43,376 bases of DNA from Laetiporus sulphureus 93-53 (GCF_001632365.1 NW_024468514.1:787970-831345), one strand, 5' to 3'. Shown: positions 9,767 through 20,576, counted from the first letter of the stretch. Notes: generated from the letters alone by a model not told the origin. Numbers and translations are program-made.

Positions 9767-12700
9767 TCAATGCCCGCCCACACTCTTCTTCTGCTGCTCG
9801 CCAATATCCAAGCGGACCTCCCTAATCCCTTCTGCAGCGATCATCGCAGGTCCCTCGAACGTTCGGTCCGAGTTAAAGAACGGCGTCGCGGGGCTGAGCG
9901 AAACAGGTGTGCGTCCAGAATGAGTGAGCGCAGGTGAAACAAGCGGAGAGTGATCTTCGTCGTTCGAGGCAGGCCGCGGAGGGAGGCGGTTGGTACGAAT
10001 GGACGCAGTGCGACTGTCGTGTTTCCCAGTATTGTCCTGCTCGCTGAACATCGTGGCAGCCGTGGGTTGTCGGCCCTCGCGAACGAAGGGAGCATTGCTG
10101 TCGTCCGGATCGGCGGAACGGAGAGAGGTTCTGTCTAGAGAATTGTGCTTGCTATTTACCAGGTAGTTCGTACTGCTGCTGCGATTGTCGTAATGACTGG
10201 CGCTGCCGATAATTGTGCTGCTCATACTGTGGATATGGTTGGTTTTGTTGTTGGAAGTGCTCGAGTTTACGGCGCGATCCTGTGATGTAAAAGTAGTTAA
10301 GAGACTCTGCGAAGAACGGTTGCTGAGGTACTGCGAGGGGAATGTCGTGGATCGCATGTGTAAGGCTTGTGCGTTGTTGTCGCCTTCGACCTCTACACGG
10401 GCGTGAGATGCGTGCGTTCTGTTTCTTTGGTGCTGTTGATGGACGAGAGCGCTGTGAGAACCGGATCCCAGGGGAAAAGAAGAGCGGTTTTCTGCGCCGA
10501 GGCGAAGTAGATTGTTTGCATCTCCGAGATCCACGAGAGATTGCTGTTGTTGCAATGGCCCTTGCGCATGGAAATCGTCCTCCGACATGGGGGGAAGGAC
10601 ATCCAGTAGACGACGGGTTGGCTCCCGGCCCAGCGTACTTTTACCAGAGACGGGCGAGTCCATCACGCCACGAGCCTGGTCGAGCAACGACGCGCCGTAC
10701 TGGTTTTCCATTTGGTTCTCTAGCAGGTTCCATACTTGCTGCCTCTGGACATGGGCCTGAAGGAGCATCCTCTCCATCGGCGTGAACCCATTGTCCGCGC
10801 GAGCTGCCAATCCACCCACGCCGGTTCCCATAGAGGACTGCAGCTGCGCATTTTGCAAAGATGATGAGTCGTCTTGAAGTAGCGACGGATGAGGCAGTAT
10901 AATGCCTGGCCGCATCAAACGCGACGCATCCGAGATGAGACCATCACACATCTCCCCACCTGCGAGCAGCGACATGCCTCGCATCGGATCCAACGACTGC
11001 AAAAAGGGCTGTTGTGCAAGCGGTAGCGTCGACGATACTGAAGAAAGGGGTAAATTACTGGCCAACCTCCCGGATAGAAGGGGAGAGTTTGCATTGACGC
11101 CGTTCTGTAGATACCCAAGATCTGCCCGCATAAGAGGAGAAGAAGTAAGTCTTGGGTTGAGCTGTGTGCCGTTGAGGTTGAGGAGAGCAGCTTGTGCCAT
11201 CGTGATGCGACCAGGAGAATTATCACCGTCTCTATTCATCCGCTCCAAACGCTGCAGAAGGAAATCATCGGCAATATGCTCACGGTAACATAAACGGTCC
11301 AGAAGGAGGGAACGAAAGAACGGAAAATAATAGATGATGCGACGATTTGGGATCCGAGAGCTTGCGACAGTCATCGCACAAACGCAAGCTCGTTCGAACT
11401 GCACGCATGACGACATAGAATGTCACTCACCCTGAGTTCTCTCTGCTCGGTTGTATCGGCGAACCGAACAGAAATCCTGCAACCAGAGTCCTTTTCCCAC
11501 CCACGGACAAGACGACCGTGCAAGCGTTCGACGACCTCTTCCGCGGCTTCACGAGTCTCCAACCTACATAAAAAAACAAATGAGACTCCCGCCAAAAGCA
11601 CTGCGGTACAATCTTTGTACATATATACGCTTTCAGCTTACCTCACGAATGCAATCATTCTCGGCGGATTGCTCAGCCTTGTCTGGAAGAAGCGGCTGCT
11701 CATGATGCGATACGGGCGTACGAGTGCAGCGAGCGTCTGGTCGTCGATACTTAAAGGCAAGCCCTCCATGTACAAGTTCGTCGACGTGGTATCTTTCAGC
11801 TGCTCCATACGTGCTTTGAATGAATCTGCAGGAAGGCGATGAATATCGGAATTTGGCCCTCCAGGGGTGAACGAAGAAGATGAGTATATTGTGCCAGGAA
11901 TCTTGTGAATTTGCTGCAATAATTGCAAGTCAGAACAGAGGCAAAGAGATGGGCGAATGACTACCGCACCTTCGAGAATGACGGGTGGAGATTTCTATAT
12001 TTGCGCAGAGATTCGACGCACTTTTCCGCGGCTTCAATAGTATCAAACCTGTTGCCGAAATCCATCGGTCAATGTTAACGAGTATCGGACAATGGTACTT
12101 ACAAGACGAACCCGTACCCACTACATCACAAGTGTCGGACGGAGCAGAGCAATATCCAAAATGACAATCAGCATCGGCACCTTCGCTTTTGTTGGAAAAC
12201 AGCCGGGCATGAAGCGCATATCGTGCGTATACAATCGAACGATGGAACGAATGCAAAGTAAACGCGGGCGTTTATACGGAAAGGAATCACGTATATCAGC
12301 ACCGTAAAGGACGGCGAACGACACCCATTCCCTCAGGGATACCATGTGCAGATATGCCGACCCGCGCCAACCCAGGAAGAGATAGAAAAAAACTTACGAA
12401 GGCTTGTCACAAACGTGCCGGGTGAATGTCCGCACGCTAAGGACTTGTCCAAACTCATGTGTCATCTTAAACAAGTCCTCTTCGGGGAAATTCGGAGGCA
12501 GTCCATTGATATAGACGTTCGGAGTGCGGAACTCAGACGACTGAGTCTGCGCATCCATCGGCTGAGACTTGACGGGGGATGTCTCCTTGCAGCCATCTGC
12601 CGACTGAGGTGTGTTCATGGGAGCCATTCGTGAGTCTGAAGCCGATGTCTGGGAAGCAGCTGCGCGAAGAAGACCCATTCAGTACGGGAGGCACAAATGC

Positions 12701-13250
12701 GTGGCTCTCACTTACGAAGAGCGCCAGCGCCTTGTCCAGAAGTAGGAAGGGATGGAGTACCAACAGCTTGTTCGGTCACATGAGGGGTGATTGCGTGGAC
12801 GGCCACTTTGACTGGGACGCTAACCGCTGGGGCGAGCTTGTGGATGTCAATGGGCGCGTCGAGAATACGGCTCTGGAATTGTGGAGCACTCGCGGACAGC
12901 ATAGAGGCGATGGGACGGGCGACGTTGAATCCTTCGCTGGCTGAAGATAGCTGACAACGCTGATGAGATACATCTGACGAAGAGACTTCACGAGAGAGGC
13001 TCTGGAGAGAGGAACTATCGTTGGAAGATACAAACGAATCAGAAGAGGCGCAATGATAACGAGACGATCCGCTGTCGCTGGTGATGGAAGAGCCAGGGCT
13101 AACAGGTGGGTTGTTCGTAGAGGTATCGTGGTCGGTAGTCAACGTCTGCGAGAGCGGGGATGAGCGCCTTGGAGAATGCTGATGAGCGTGCTGAGTAGTA
13201 GAGCTAAGAGAAGAGGATGAAGACTGGGTCTCGTGCGTGTACATGGACAT
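9767..13250 (-). CDS. Two-RRM RNA-binding protein (RBMS/ELAV-like arrangement), 7 exons, 927 aa
   Basis: Exons (minus strand): 13250-12716, 12659-12398, 12120-12103, 12048-11970, 11913-11642, 11563-11431 and 11251-9767. They sum to 928 codons including stop. The Ser-rich N-terminus (about residues 1-178) is low-complexity. RRM1 (about 231-300) has RNP2 VYINGLP and RNP1 GYGFVLF; RNP1 is encoded by an 18-nt exon (12103-12120). RRM2 (about 343-430) has RNP2 LYMEGLP and a degenerate RNP1 (MIAFVRLE), followed by VRFADTTEQRELRRLERM. The long C-terminal tail is Ser/Asn/Gln-rich and probably disordered. The protein likely binds single-stranded RNA in post-transcriptional control; partners cannot be read. 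It was divergent from the HDAC gene before the LTR element inserted. The start is the first ATG of the open frame (13248-13250). Confidence 0.88.
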
Positions 13251-14000
13251 TATGGGTACTTTGAGGTGGTTCGCAGGGTATCAGATCGTGAAAGTTTGAG
13301 AGCCAAAAGAAAGCTGGAAACGAGCTGATATGGACTGGAGACAGGAAGAATGCGTAGAAGGTCAAGCGAAGCGAAGCGATCTCGTATGCGATGCCGTTAC
13401 TTCCCAGCACATGAAGCTAACGCAGCGAAATGTTTGGCGGAACGATCCTGAGGATCAACGGTGTGTCACACGTAGTGCTTGAAGCTGGAATAAGAATATG
13501 GATAGCGGGATGTTAAGTGGCAAGGATGGGGCTGGATACGAGCTGTGGGCGGGTATGAGGGGGGATATGATGTGACGGGAGAAAGAAAAGGGGGCATTGC
13601 GAGGAAGGTGGATTCTTATAGCTGCAGCGCGGCATGTGGTCGGAGGATGCCGCTCACCGAGCTGAGCTGCGACCTGTCAACGCACCGAGCACGCCTTCCA
13701 AATCGAGCAGCAGGAGTGCCATACTGGGAAAGAGCGAGACCGAGGAGTGGCCAGCGGCTTCTAAAGAACGATCGTCTCGTGATTTCGTGGCGACACTATG
13801 CCCATATCGAGCAACGAGCTTCCTGGTTGGCGCAACGGACGCCGGCACGCGCGCTGCCACTCGCTCCTCCTCTGACGGCTCGGCGCCCTCTGCCATCAAT
13901 TATGTCCTCGCTCGCATGGCTCCATTCGCACTCCGCAGCTGCCCACGTTGCTCACGGTGTAATGCACATATGATTATGCAATCTATATCAACGAATTTCT

Positions 14001-14053
14001 AAGGAGAGCATACAATCAGATCTACCGGTCCTAGAGAATTGTATGCTCTCCTT
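14001..14053. repeat. 16-bp perfect inverted repeat (hairpin)
   Basis: AAGGAGAGCATACAAT (14001-14016) pairs perfectly with ATTGTATGCTCTCCTT (14038-14053) across a 21-nt loop. It is about 750 bp upstream of the RRM start codon. It could be a cruciform site, a tiny MITE or an RNA hairpin; no function is assigned. Confidence 0.8.
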
Positions 14054-14715
14054 TGCAAGCATCACCCACGCGTTGATGCAGTAAGAGACTCGCCCAATGA
14101 GGAAGTCGAATACGTGCTGTGTGCATCATTTGCGCGCAGAGATCTGCAGGATTCTTGAAACTATCTTGAAAGATTGACCACGCGAAGGTGCCAAGCCTAA
14201 ATCCGAATACGTCTTTCCTGCTTGTTCAGCACATTTTCGGGCAACCAAAGTCTTGCTTGTCAAATGGAATGATCCCATAATCGCGCACTTCTCTACCAAA
14301 GAGAGCAGGAAGAGTGCTTGTTCCGATAAAAAGGTAATGACGCGCCGTCATTCGACGCGTACTAACGCGCTCACCATGCCCCATGCCCGCCTCGAATCAC
14401 GCAAAGCGTCGTCTGCGATCTGCTTTTTGCAATAGAATCCACTGTATCCCGCACGCTGTAATTACGACAGATAGCGGCTATTCTGATGTCGACAATTTGG
14501 GACACAATGGAAAGGACGGAGAGAGCGTGTAGCTAGATAGACTAATACTAGATGCCAGTGGAGGAGAATCACAAGTTGCGATCTGCATGGCGCCGACCAT
14601 CTGAGTCTCCACCCCTAAGGGCCTCCGTGCCCTCGCATCCTTTTCTCCTGAATGCAAGGCATATCCAAGGCAGGATCTACTACCACCTCAAAGAAAGCAC
14701 CAATTCTCACTGCAG

Positions 14716-14818
14716 GAAAGGCTTTATAATTGAATTGAGTAATTCAGCCTTTCATGTCAAGTGAATAAATTTGGAGAAAGGCTAGGAAAGGTCCCATTTT
14801 GCACCTTTCCTGGCCTTT
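14716..14818. repeat. Pair of adjacent hairpins sharing an AAAGGCT arm
   Basis: First hairpin: GAAAGGCT (14716-14723) with AGCCTTTC (14746-14753), plus inner GAATT/AATTC. Second: AAAGGCTAGGAAAGGT (14777-14792) with ACCTTTCCTGGCCTTT (14803-14818), whose single mismatch would be a G-U pair in plus-strand RNA. The shared arm suggests one origin. Confidence 0.7.
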
Positions 14819-15066
14819 GATTTGCATCAGACTAGCCTACATTAACGGTAGAATGTCGTAGAACGGAAAAAGTCAAAGATAATCCACAAATGCTTTATTT
14901 ACTCCTTTTTTACGGTAGAAATCGGTGCACTTCTCCGCAATGTTTCTACAGGTTTTCACATGGAAAAATAATTCTATGCACAGAGTGCATGGCTGACAGG
15001 AGACAAGTTCACGGGACATCAATTCATCAACAATGAACATCCATACAAATCCGGGGCCACCACATT

Positions 15067-15536
15067 TGTTATGGGCCTAAAGAACCCGTGCACTCTAACT
15101 CTCGCCTGACCCGCCAAGGTCCTCTGGCTCAAGTAGAAGGGGTGAAGGTCTAACTCGAAACTGGGGGGTAGGCCCCAGCTCGAGCCAGTATATATATTAG
15201 CGGGGTAGGACCCCTGGTACTGGGGGTAAGCCCAGCAGTACCCTAATACACAAGATTAGGCCATAGTGGCGTGCTATGGCGTGCTATGACGTAGCTAAGT
15301 CCAGACGAGTCCGTAGGGGCCTCAGTGCACCTACCTGGTCTAGGTCTATGATGTCATCGTGATGTAGGGTCACGTGACTTGTACATGTCCGAGGGATGTC
15401 CGAATGTCCCTGTGGCGTGGGTATCCTATGATAGCCACGTGGTAATGTCCTTATATCGTAAGGGTATGAGGTGGAGTGGCCCAGACGTCCTATCCTTGGA
15501 GTGCCTAGAAGGTGGTTACGAGCGATAATCGTAACA
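15067..15536 (+). repeat. 5' LTR of the LARD-like element
   Basis: 470 bp, TG...CA ends with the short inverted termini TGTTA/TAACA. It contains a TATATATATTAG stretch near 15188 that could serve as a TATA box. It differs from the 3' LTR at about 16 positions, nearly all transitions. Confidence 0.92.
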
Positions 15537-16553
15537 TGACCCCCGTCCTACACCGAAGTGTCCTCACGAGGCCCTTTGGTTACGGGTTCCACTGGTATAT
15601 TCCCTGCCTTGATGCGCTGCTGCTGGAATACTTCCTTGGCATCGGGAGGATCCTCTCCGTCATTCGCTGATTCCTTTAGCATTGCTTTGGCGGAGTTTTA
15701 ATGTGTGGTATAAGTGTGGTTCCCAGGGTCCCTTCGTTTGGATTGATGGGTATAGACGTATAAAGCCCGTGCTTCTAGTAGATTGATCGGAGTATTTGAG
15801 TGATCTTTCTACAACACTGGGCATCGTCTTTTGTCCTCCGGGGTTCGGTGATCTGTCCTGGATCAGTGTTGCTTCCTCCACCACTCCGGGTATCTACGGA
15901 AGATTAGTTTTGCCAGTAATGGTCTTTGATATAGGGTATGCGATGCCTTGGATCGCGCCATTCCCTTGGACCCGATAATGGGTATAATCACGTAGGTTGT
16001 GATCCTTGTATTACCGATCTGTCGGTAATGGATACGACCGTCGGCGGATATACTTTGCCTGTAATGGTCTTAGTAGCGGCTGATTGAGTCTGTGATGTCC
16101 ATTTGTCATGGGTATACTTGTGACTCGTGGCCCGTAATGGCCCGGTGTACTTTCTTAGTAAAGACCGTGTTGCGCCATATGGGTATATTTATATTAGCTG
16201 ATTAGGTTTCCTGTCTTGCCTAGACTTGTTTCCCTTGTGGCTTAGATAAGGTATTCTGCCTTATTACGCTCCGGACCCTAATTGCCGGAAGCAGGTATTG
16301 GTGGTTCGGGTGATGGGTACTCGTCTCGGCTGTAGACTGTACATAGAGCATCTTCTTGGTCTGCCTACACCAAGTGATGGATATGCATCGTGGTCTCTCA
16401 GCTGCGAGCATGGCATCTTCCCGTTCCGGAGGTATACTGACTGTATAGTAGGGTATCGTTGTCGTTACAATATGATAAGGGTATCCGTGCGTGGGCCCAA
16501 CATTTCCTTATGTGGGTTATCTGACGTGTCGTGGGTGCGGATTAGGTGATTAT

Positions 16554-16598
16554 CTCACAGTTCCTATAATGGCGCTCATAGCAGCCAGGCAACCTGAG
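16554..16598 (+). other. Structured hairpin motif, copy 1
   Basis: The core reads TTCC-TATAATGG-CGCT-cat-AGC-A-GCC-AGG. It folds as CCT/AGG, a five-base 5' internal loop, GGC/GCC with a bulged A, GCT/AGC and a short loop. The outer arms CTCA/TGAG pair, more weakly than in the other copies. Confidence 0.6.
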
Positions 16599-16939
16599 GA
16601 TGGATAAGGGTTTATCCTAATGGTATATTGGAGCTTCTCTAACTCCGTCGTTACCGTGGGACTTGAGATTTCCCGATGTACGTCCGCAGCTTACTCATCC
16701 AGAGCTCGCCATCCTTAGGCCGTACTTCAGTACTTTCCCAAGTCCTTGATCATGACATAATGAGCGTGGGTGGTAGGATATATTACCCCCGTCCTAGGTG
16801 GTGTCTTCCTGACGCCTACTTGTCTGAACCCCTTGGGCTCGTCCCTTTCTATAGGTTAGAGGATGGCCGGGTATCTTGATCCAGCAAGTCCTAAAGTGGA
16901 GAGCGTATTCTTCAGGTATCTCCGGGTATTGGATTATGT

Positions 16940-16991
16940 AATAGGCTTGGTTCCTATAATGGTGCAACGCAGCCAGGTTGCCAAGCGTATT
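16940..16991 (+). other. Structured hairpin motif, copy 2
   Basis: Same core (CCTATAATGGTGC-aac-GCAGCCAGG) with different arms: AATA-g-GCTTGG pairs with CCAAGC-g-TATT, ten base pairs. The inner C-to-T change converts a G-C pair to G-U and keeps the fold. Confidence 0.7.
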
Positions 16992-17011
16992 GTAGTTGGG
17001 TTATGTTATTA

Positions 17012-17066
17012 TTAGGTTACTTGATTCCTATAGTGGCGCTCTAAGCTGCCAGGATATCAAGCCTAA
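17012..17066 (+). other. Structured hairpin motif, copy 3
   Basis: Core CCTATAGTGGCGCT-cta-AGC-T-GCCAGG; the bulged base is T here. The outer arms are different again: TTAGG-tta-CTTGAT pairs with ATCAAG-CCTAA. Confidence 0.7.
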
Positions 17067-17996
17067 GATATTTGGGTATAGTCATGATCACTATCTCGGT
17101 TTGGTCTTACCCGATATGAACTGCCTGTCCGATCGGCACCCGTGCCGATCTAGCGTGTGAAAATGGTATCTCTGAATAATGACTGTATGTAGTTGAGATT
17201 CGGCTACGGCGATCTCCTTGGATCTATTGCCTCCTGCAGTTACGATGCCTAAGCAACGCGTGCACTCAGCGTCCTAGGGCCGAGCCTTATGATATGAGTA
17301 TCAACGAGGTCTAGCGTCGTTGGGTATGTGTCGTAATGATGGCGTAAAAAGGTTATTCCCAGATATAACTTCTGGTATTGGTGGGAATACCTATTATTCT
17401 AGGGTTGCTACTACGCTAGGGGTAATACCTTCTAGTACCCCCGTCCTAGGGCTGAGCGTCCTCGCCAAGCCATTTCCTGGACTCCTTGGGCTTTCCCTGG
17501 GGTATATGGTACTCGCCGGGTATCTTAGTCCGGATGTTACCAGGTACGAAGGTCGCAGTTCGTGGATATCTTCAGTATGTTATTATTTAGTTTTCCCCGA
17601 GTCCTGGGTTGAGATTACTATATTTGGGTATCATAATAGATAGCCGTGCCCCCCACGAGCCCTGATTGCTCGCGGAGGGTGTTCGTAATGGAAAGTGATC
17701 GCGTCGTCAGCACTGTGCACCTTGTTCAAATGGTATTCTCTTTTCCTGTACCACCGAGACACTGCCTGTGTCAGCGGGGTCGAGAACCTTGCGTCCAAGT
17801 GAACTGCCTTGGCACTTCTGATTTGATCCGACTGGAGTATCACGGTCAATGAAGAATATATTATTTATAAAATAGTCCTTGGGCTGGACGGCCACGGACA
17901 ATAAATGCAGGTAACCTATTCGCCGAAGCTAGGCACCCAATAACTAAAATCTCTGAAGTTGTTCCAACAGCGCAAAGCAGCCGAGGCTTCGAAGTG

Positions 17997-18042
17997 TGAG
18001 AGTTGTTCCCTCTAGTGGCACCTACGGCAGCCAGGGCTCTCA
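17997..18042 (+). other. Structured hairpin motif, copy 4
   Basis: Core CCCTCTAGTGGCACC-tac-GGCAGCCAGGG with outer arms TGAGAG/CTCTCA. The inner stem changed to CC/GG and still pairs. A more degenerate relative lies just upstream (17955-17990, arms GAAG/CTTC, core GCGCAAAGCAGCC). Confidence 0.65.
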
Positions 18043-20023
18043 ACCGATCCTATTTATCTGAGCGCAAAGCAGCTGGGCAGGATAGCGAATAAAAGGTATA
18101 GACGGAATTAAGTACAAGGACCCACAAGGAACCCCTGCCAAGCTTTACTCGGCTGCGTCCACAGCGTCATCATAAAGACCCCATCTTTATGATGTTACAA
18201 AAATTAAATGGCTTTAATATAGCCATTACTTCTGGTGCCCCTACTGGACTTTCAGAAGTTTGTCGTGGGCTCAGTACTTCTTCAGCCCTGTTTGTCGGCA
18301 CGGTACTTCTTCGGCCGGTGTCATAAATGATGGATCGGAGCAGCTCCCCACTCACGGATCAATCCTGACCCTCGATCCTTTTGATCTGCTCCCTCGCCAA
18401 TTGTCTTCGTCGATTTGGACTGTTGTAGTTGGTTCCGGAGAGAGCGGAGTGTAAACCTTCAGCTTGGTGCCAGGGCGGTGGACCCATTCTTGAGCCTTCG
18501 AGTCGCTGAGGATAGTCGAAGGGGGAAAACCTTTGGCTGGGCGCCAGGGCGATGGACCCTTTTTATCGAATCTGGAGGCGGTGCCTCGGGGTGGATGCTC
18601 TTTTGCACGAGCTCGAAGTGCCTGACCAGGCGAAGTCTTCATCGGCTAACGTGCTAGTGCTAGCTACTTGTAACTATGGAGGCAATACTGAGCAGTCCGC
18701 AGTCGCGGAAGGGTCTTAACAGCCTTTGATTATTACGCTGCCAGTGTCCAACAACTCCCGAGGGTCTTCTGGTACCCTGGTCCACCGGTCATTCCAACCG
18801 AGTGTTCTGACAGTTCGTTCCGCCACAATATGCCTATGTACTACATGGCTATGAATAACTAATCCCCTAACAAGTCGGGTTTACAGTGGGGATGAAGGCT
18901 GTTCTCGGTGCCGCTTTAGCACTGAGCAGGTGTGTTTAGTCCCTCGACACCCGAGGTTATGCAGGTCACGCTGGTACAGCGGTCCAGATGATTGCTGTCC
19001 TACAGCATTTAACGGAAGCCCTTTCCCGTGGAGCTCATACGTTGTGATAGCTATCTCACTGGTATACCGTGATGAGACTTTAAAAGGTCATCCCACAGGC
19101 CAGCTTTCGCTATTAGACAGTAAACTGTCCGTTGGCATGGCAGCTATGGCCAAGGATATTTTTTATGGGCTTGGCAGCTCCGCTGTCAGAGTCACCGGTG
19201 CACTTTAGCTGTGGTGTTGCTCCGTAGCGGTACCCTTTTAAGGAGTACTGCACCCCTCTGCCCGGGCTCGTTGCACTGTCGTCAGGCTTTACGGCCCTCT
19301 GTGCCCCGATGGATTTTAACTGCCCAGTTCTGCGGAGTCCTCTTATGTCAGAGGTCACGGCAAGGTCTGCAACAGGTCATGGTCGAAGCCTTCTGCCAAC
19401 TTTCACGGAGGCTTGTTTAAGGCCTTTATTCCGGCTTGTCATGCGCTCGTTTATGTCATCGGGGTGGCGCCCCTAGGATGCCTCACCGCCTAAGGGCTCT
19501 GGCAATCTCTTCGGTTGTTTTTGCCCTGATGCAAGGAGGACGGTGCCCCCGGTGGATCTTCGGCACTCCGGCCTGGGCGGTTGACCCATGTGGTGACTTT
19601 GTTTTCACATGGCTGCCTGCCTACTGCAGGGGAGATCCTACTCCCCGGGGCCTCCCCGACACTGCCTGCATCGAGGGGTGGTGGGTGGTCGTGATGACCG
19701 TGCTATGCCCTGCCTGGGCGGTGTCGTCGACGTCAGAATCTGCTGCCTGTGGGTTGTTCGGAGCGTCGTGGTCGTTGGCGGATCCTGCCTGGATGTCGCC
19801 GAGTGCCCGATGTCACCATGCCTTGGCTTGTCGGGGAACTGAGAGGGTGCCTGAATCGGCAAACGAGTGCCTTGCCGGGGCTGACTGCCTTGTGTCCGAC
19901 AAGTGGTGTGCATACGACCTGGACGGCTGCAGCGAGTGGAAGGTGGTATAGTGGTCGCCAAAGAGAAGTCCGAACTGAGGCGGCTACCGGTGCCCACAGC
20001 CCTAAGGGAGTAGTTTCGAGTTA

Positions 20024-20493
20024 TGTTATGGGCCTAAAGAACCCGCATACTCTAACTCTCGCCTGACCCGCCAAGGTCCTCTGGCTCAAGTAGAAGGGGT
20101 GAAGGTCTAACTCGAAACTGGGGGGTAGGCCCCAGCTCGAGCCAGTATATATATTAGTGGGGTAGGACCCCTGGTACTGGGGGTAAGCCCAGCGGTACCC
20201 TAATACACAAGATTAGGCCATAGTGGCGTGCTATGGCGTGCTATGACGTAGCTAAGTCCAGACGAGTCCATAGGGGCCTCGGTGCGCCTACCTGGTCTAG
20301 GTCTATGACATCATCGTGACATAGGGTCACGTGACTTGTACATGTCCGAGGGATGTCCGAATGTCCCTGTGGCGTGGGTATTCTATGATAGCCACGTGGT
20401 AATGTCCTTATATAGTAAGGGTATGAGGTGGAGTGGCCCAGACGTCCTATCCTTGGAGCGCCTAGAAGGTGGTTACGAGCGATGATCGTAACA
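20024..20493 (+). repeat. 3' LTR of the LARD-like element, next to the HDAC start
   Basis: 470 bp, ending 83 bp before the HDAC start codon. A TATA-like stretch lies at 20146-20156. On the plus strand this LTR would transcribe toward the HDAC gene, so it may act as its promoter; this is inferred. Confidence 0.9.
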
Positions 20494-20576
20494 ACATTAG
20501 GCAACCGTTACTGATTGGCACATCGCCCGACAGCAGTCTTTCTTTTCATTTCCTGTCGTACTGGCCAAAGATACAC

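Larger units (their letters stand above)
13251..15066. other. Intergenic region upstream of the RRM gene
   Basis: About 1.8 kb without a supported gene. Short frames (13545-14002, 14253-14435) overlap, lack family features and look like chance. The region must contain the RRM promoter and probably once held the HDAC promoter. Three hairpin-forming inverted repeats lie in it (14001-14053, 14716-14753, 14777-14818). Confidence 0.6.
15537..20023 (+). other. Interior of the LARD-like element: degenerate repeat and hairpin arrays, no genes
   Basis: From 15748 to 17630 the hexamer GGGTAT occurs 15 times and TAATGG 9 times between about 15915 and 17690. Small perfect stems recur, for example ATTACCGA-tctg-TCGGTAAT (about 16010-16029) and GCGAT-gccttgg-ATCGC (15940-15956). 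The 12-mer ACCCCCGTCCTA occurs at 15539, 16785 and 17437, heading collinear degenerate repeats. Two about 40-bp copies of a GCCAGGGCG(G/A)TGGACCC unit lie near 18465 and 18540. The 171-codon frame at 19436-19951 has no recognised domain and looks incidental. I cannot assign a function to any frame here. Confidence 0.7.
15067..20493 (+). mobile_element. Non-coding LTR retrotransposon (LARD-like), 5427 bp
   Basis: Two 470-bp direct repeats (15067-15536 and 20024-20493) start TGTTATGGGCC and end TCGTAACA. The 5-bp target duplication ACATT flanks both ends (15062-15066 and 20494-20498). These show an LTR-retroelement insertion. The 4487-bp interior has no recognisable gag, protease, RT, RNase H or integrase, and no frame above about 170 codons. 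It is therefore a large non-autonomous derivative that must rely on enzymes from elsewhere. The sequence directly after the 5' LTR is TGACCCCCGTCCTA, not the usual TGG of a tRNA primer site. Only a weak purine stretch (AAGGGAG, about 20004) precedes the 3' LTR. Plus strand is given by convention because polarity is weakly marked. Confidence 0.9.

Noticed and set aside
10902..11288. Plus-strand frames opposite the RRM gene
   Set aside because: They mirror the last RRM exon and lack independent support.
15300..15330. Hammerhead-ribozyme-like word CAGACGAGTCCGTAGGGGCC in the LTR
   Set aside because: It recalls the CTGANGAG core but the first bases differ and no GAAA segment with a matching stem follows, so the catalytic core is missing.
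16283..16318. GGGTAC at 16314 as a further copy of the array word
   Set aside because: It differs by one base, so I left it out of the count of 15.
15748..17630. GGGTAT array as a telomere-like repeat
   Set aside because: Fungal telomere repeats are TTAGGG-type tandem arrays. Here the words are dispersed 18-390 bp apart within structured sequence.
19436..19951. 171-codon open frame in the LTR-element interior as a possible gag or accessory gene
   Set aside because: It is Cys/Trp-rich with no zinc knuckle, protease or RT motif, and overlaps other open frames in GC-rich sequence. It looks like chance.
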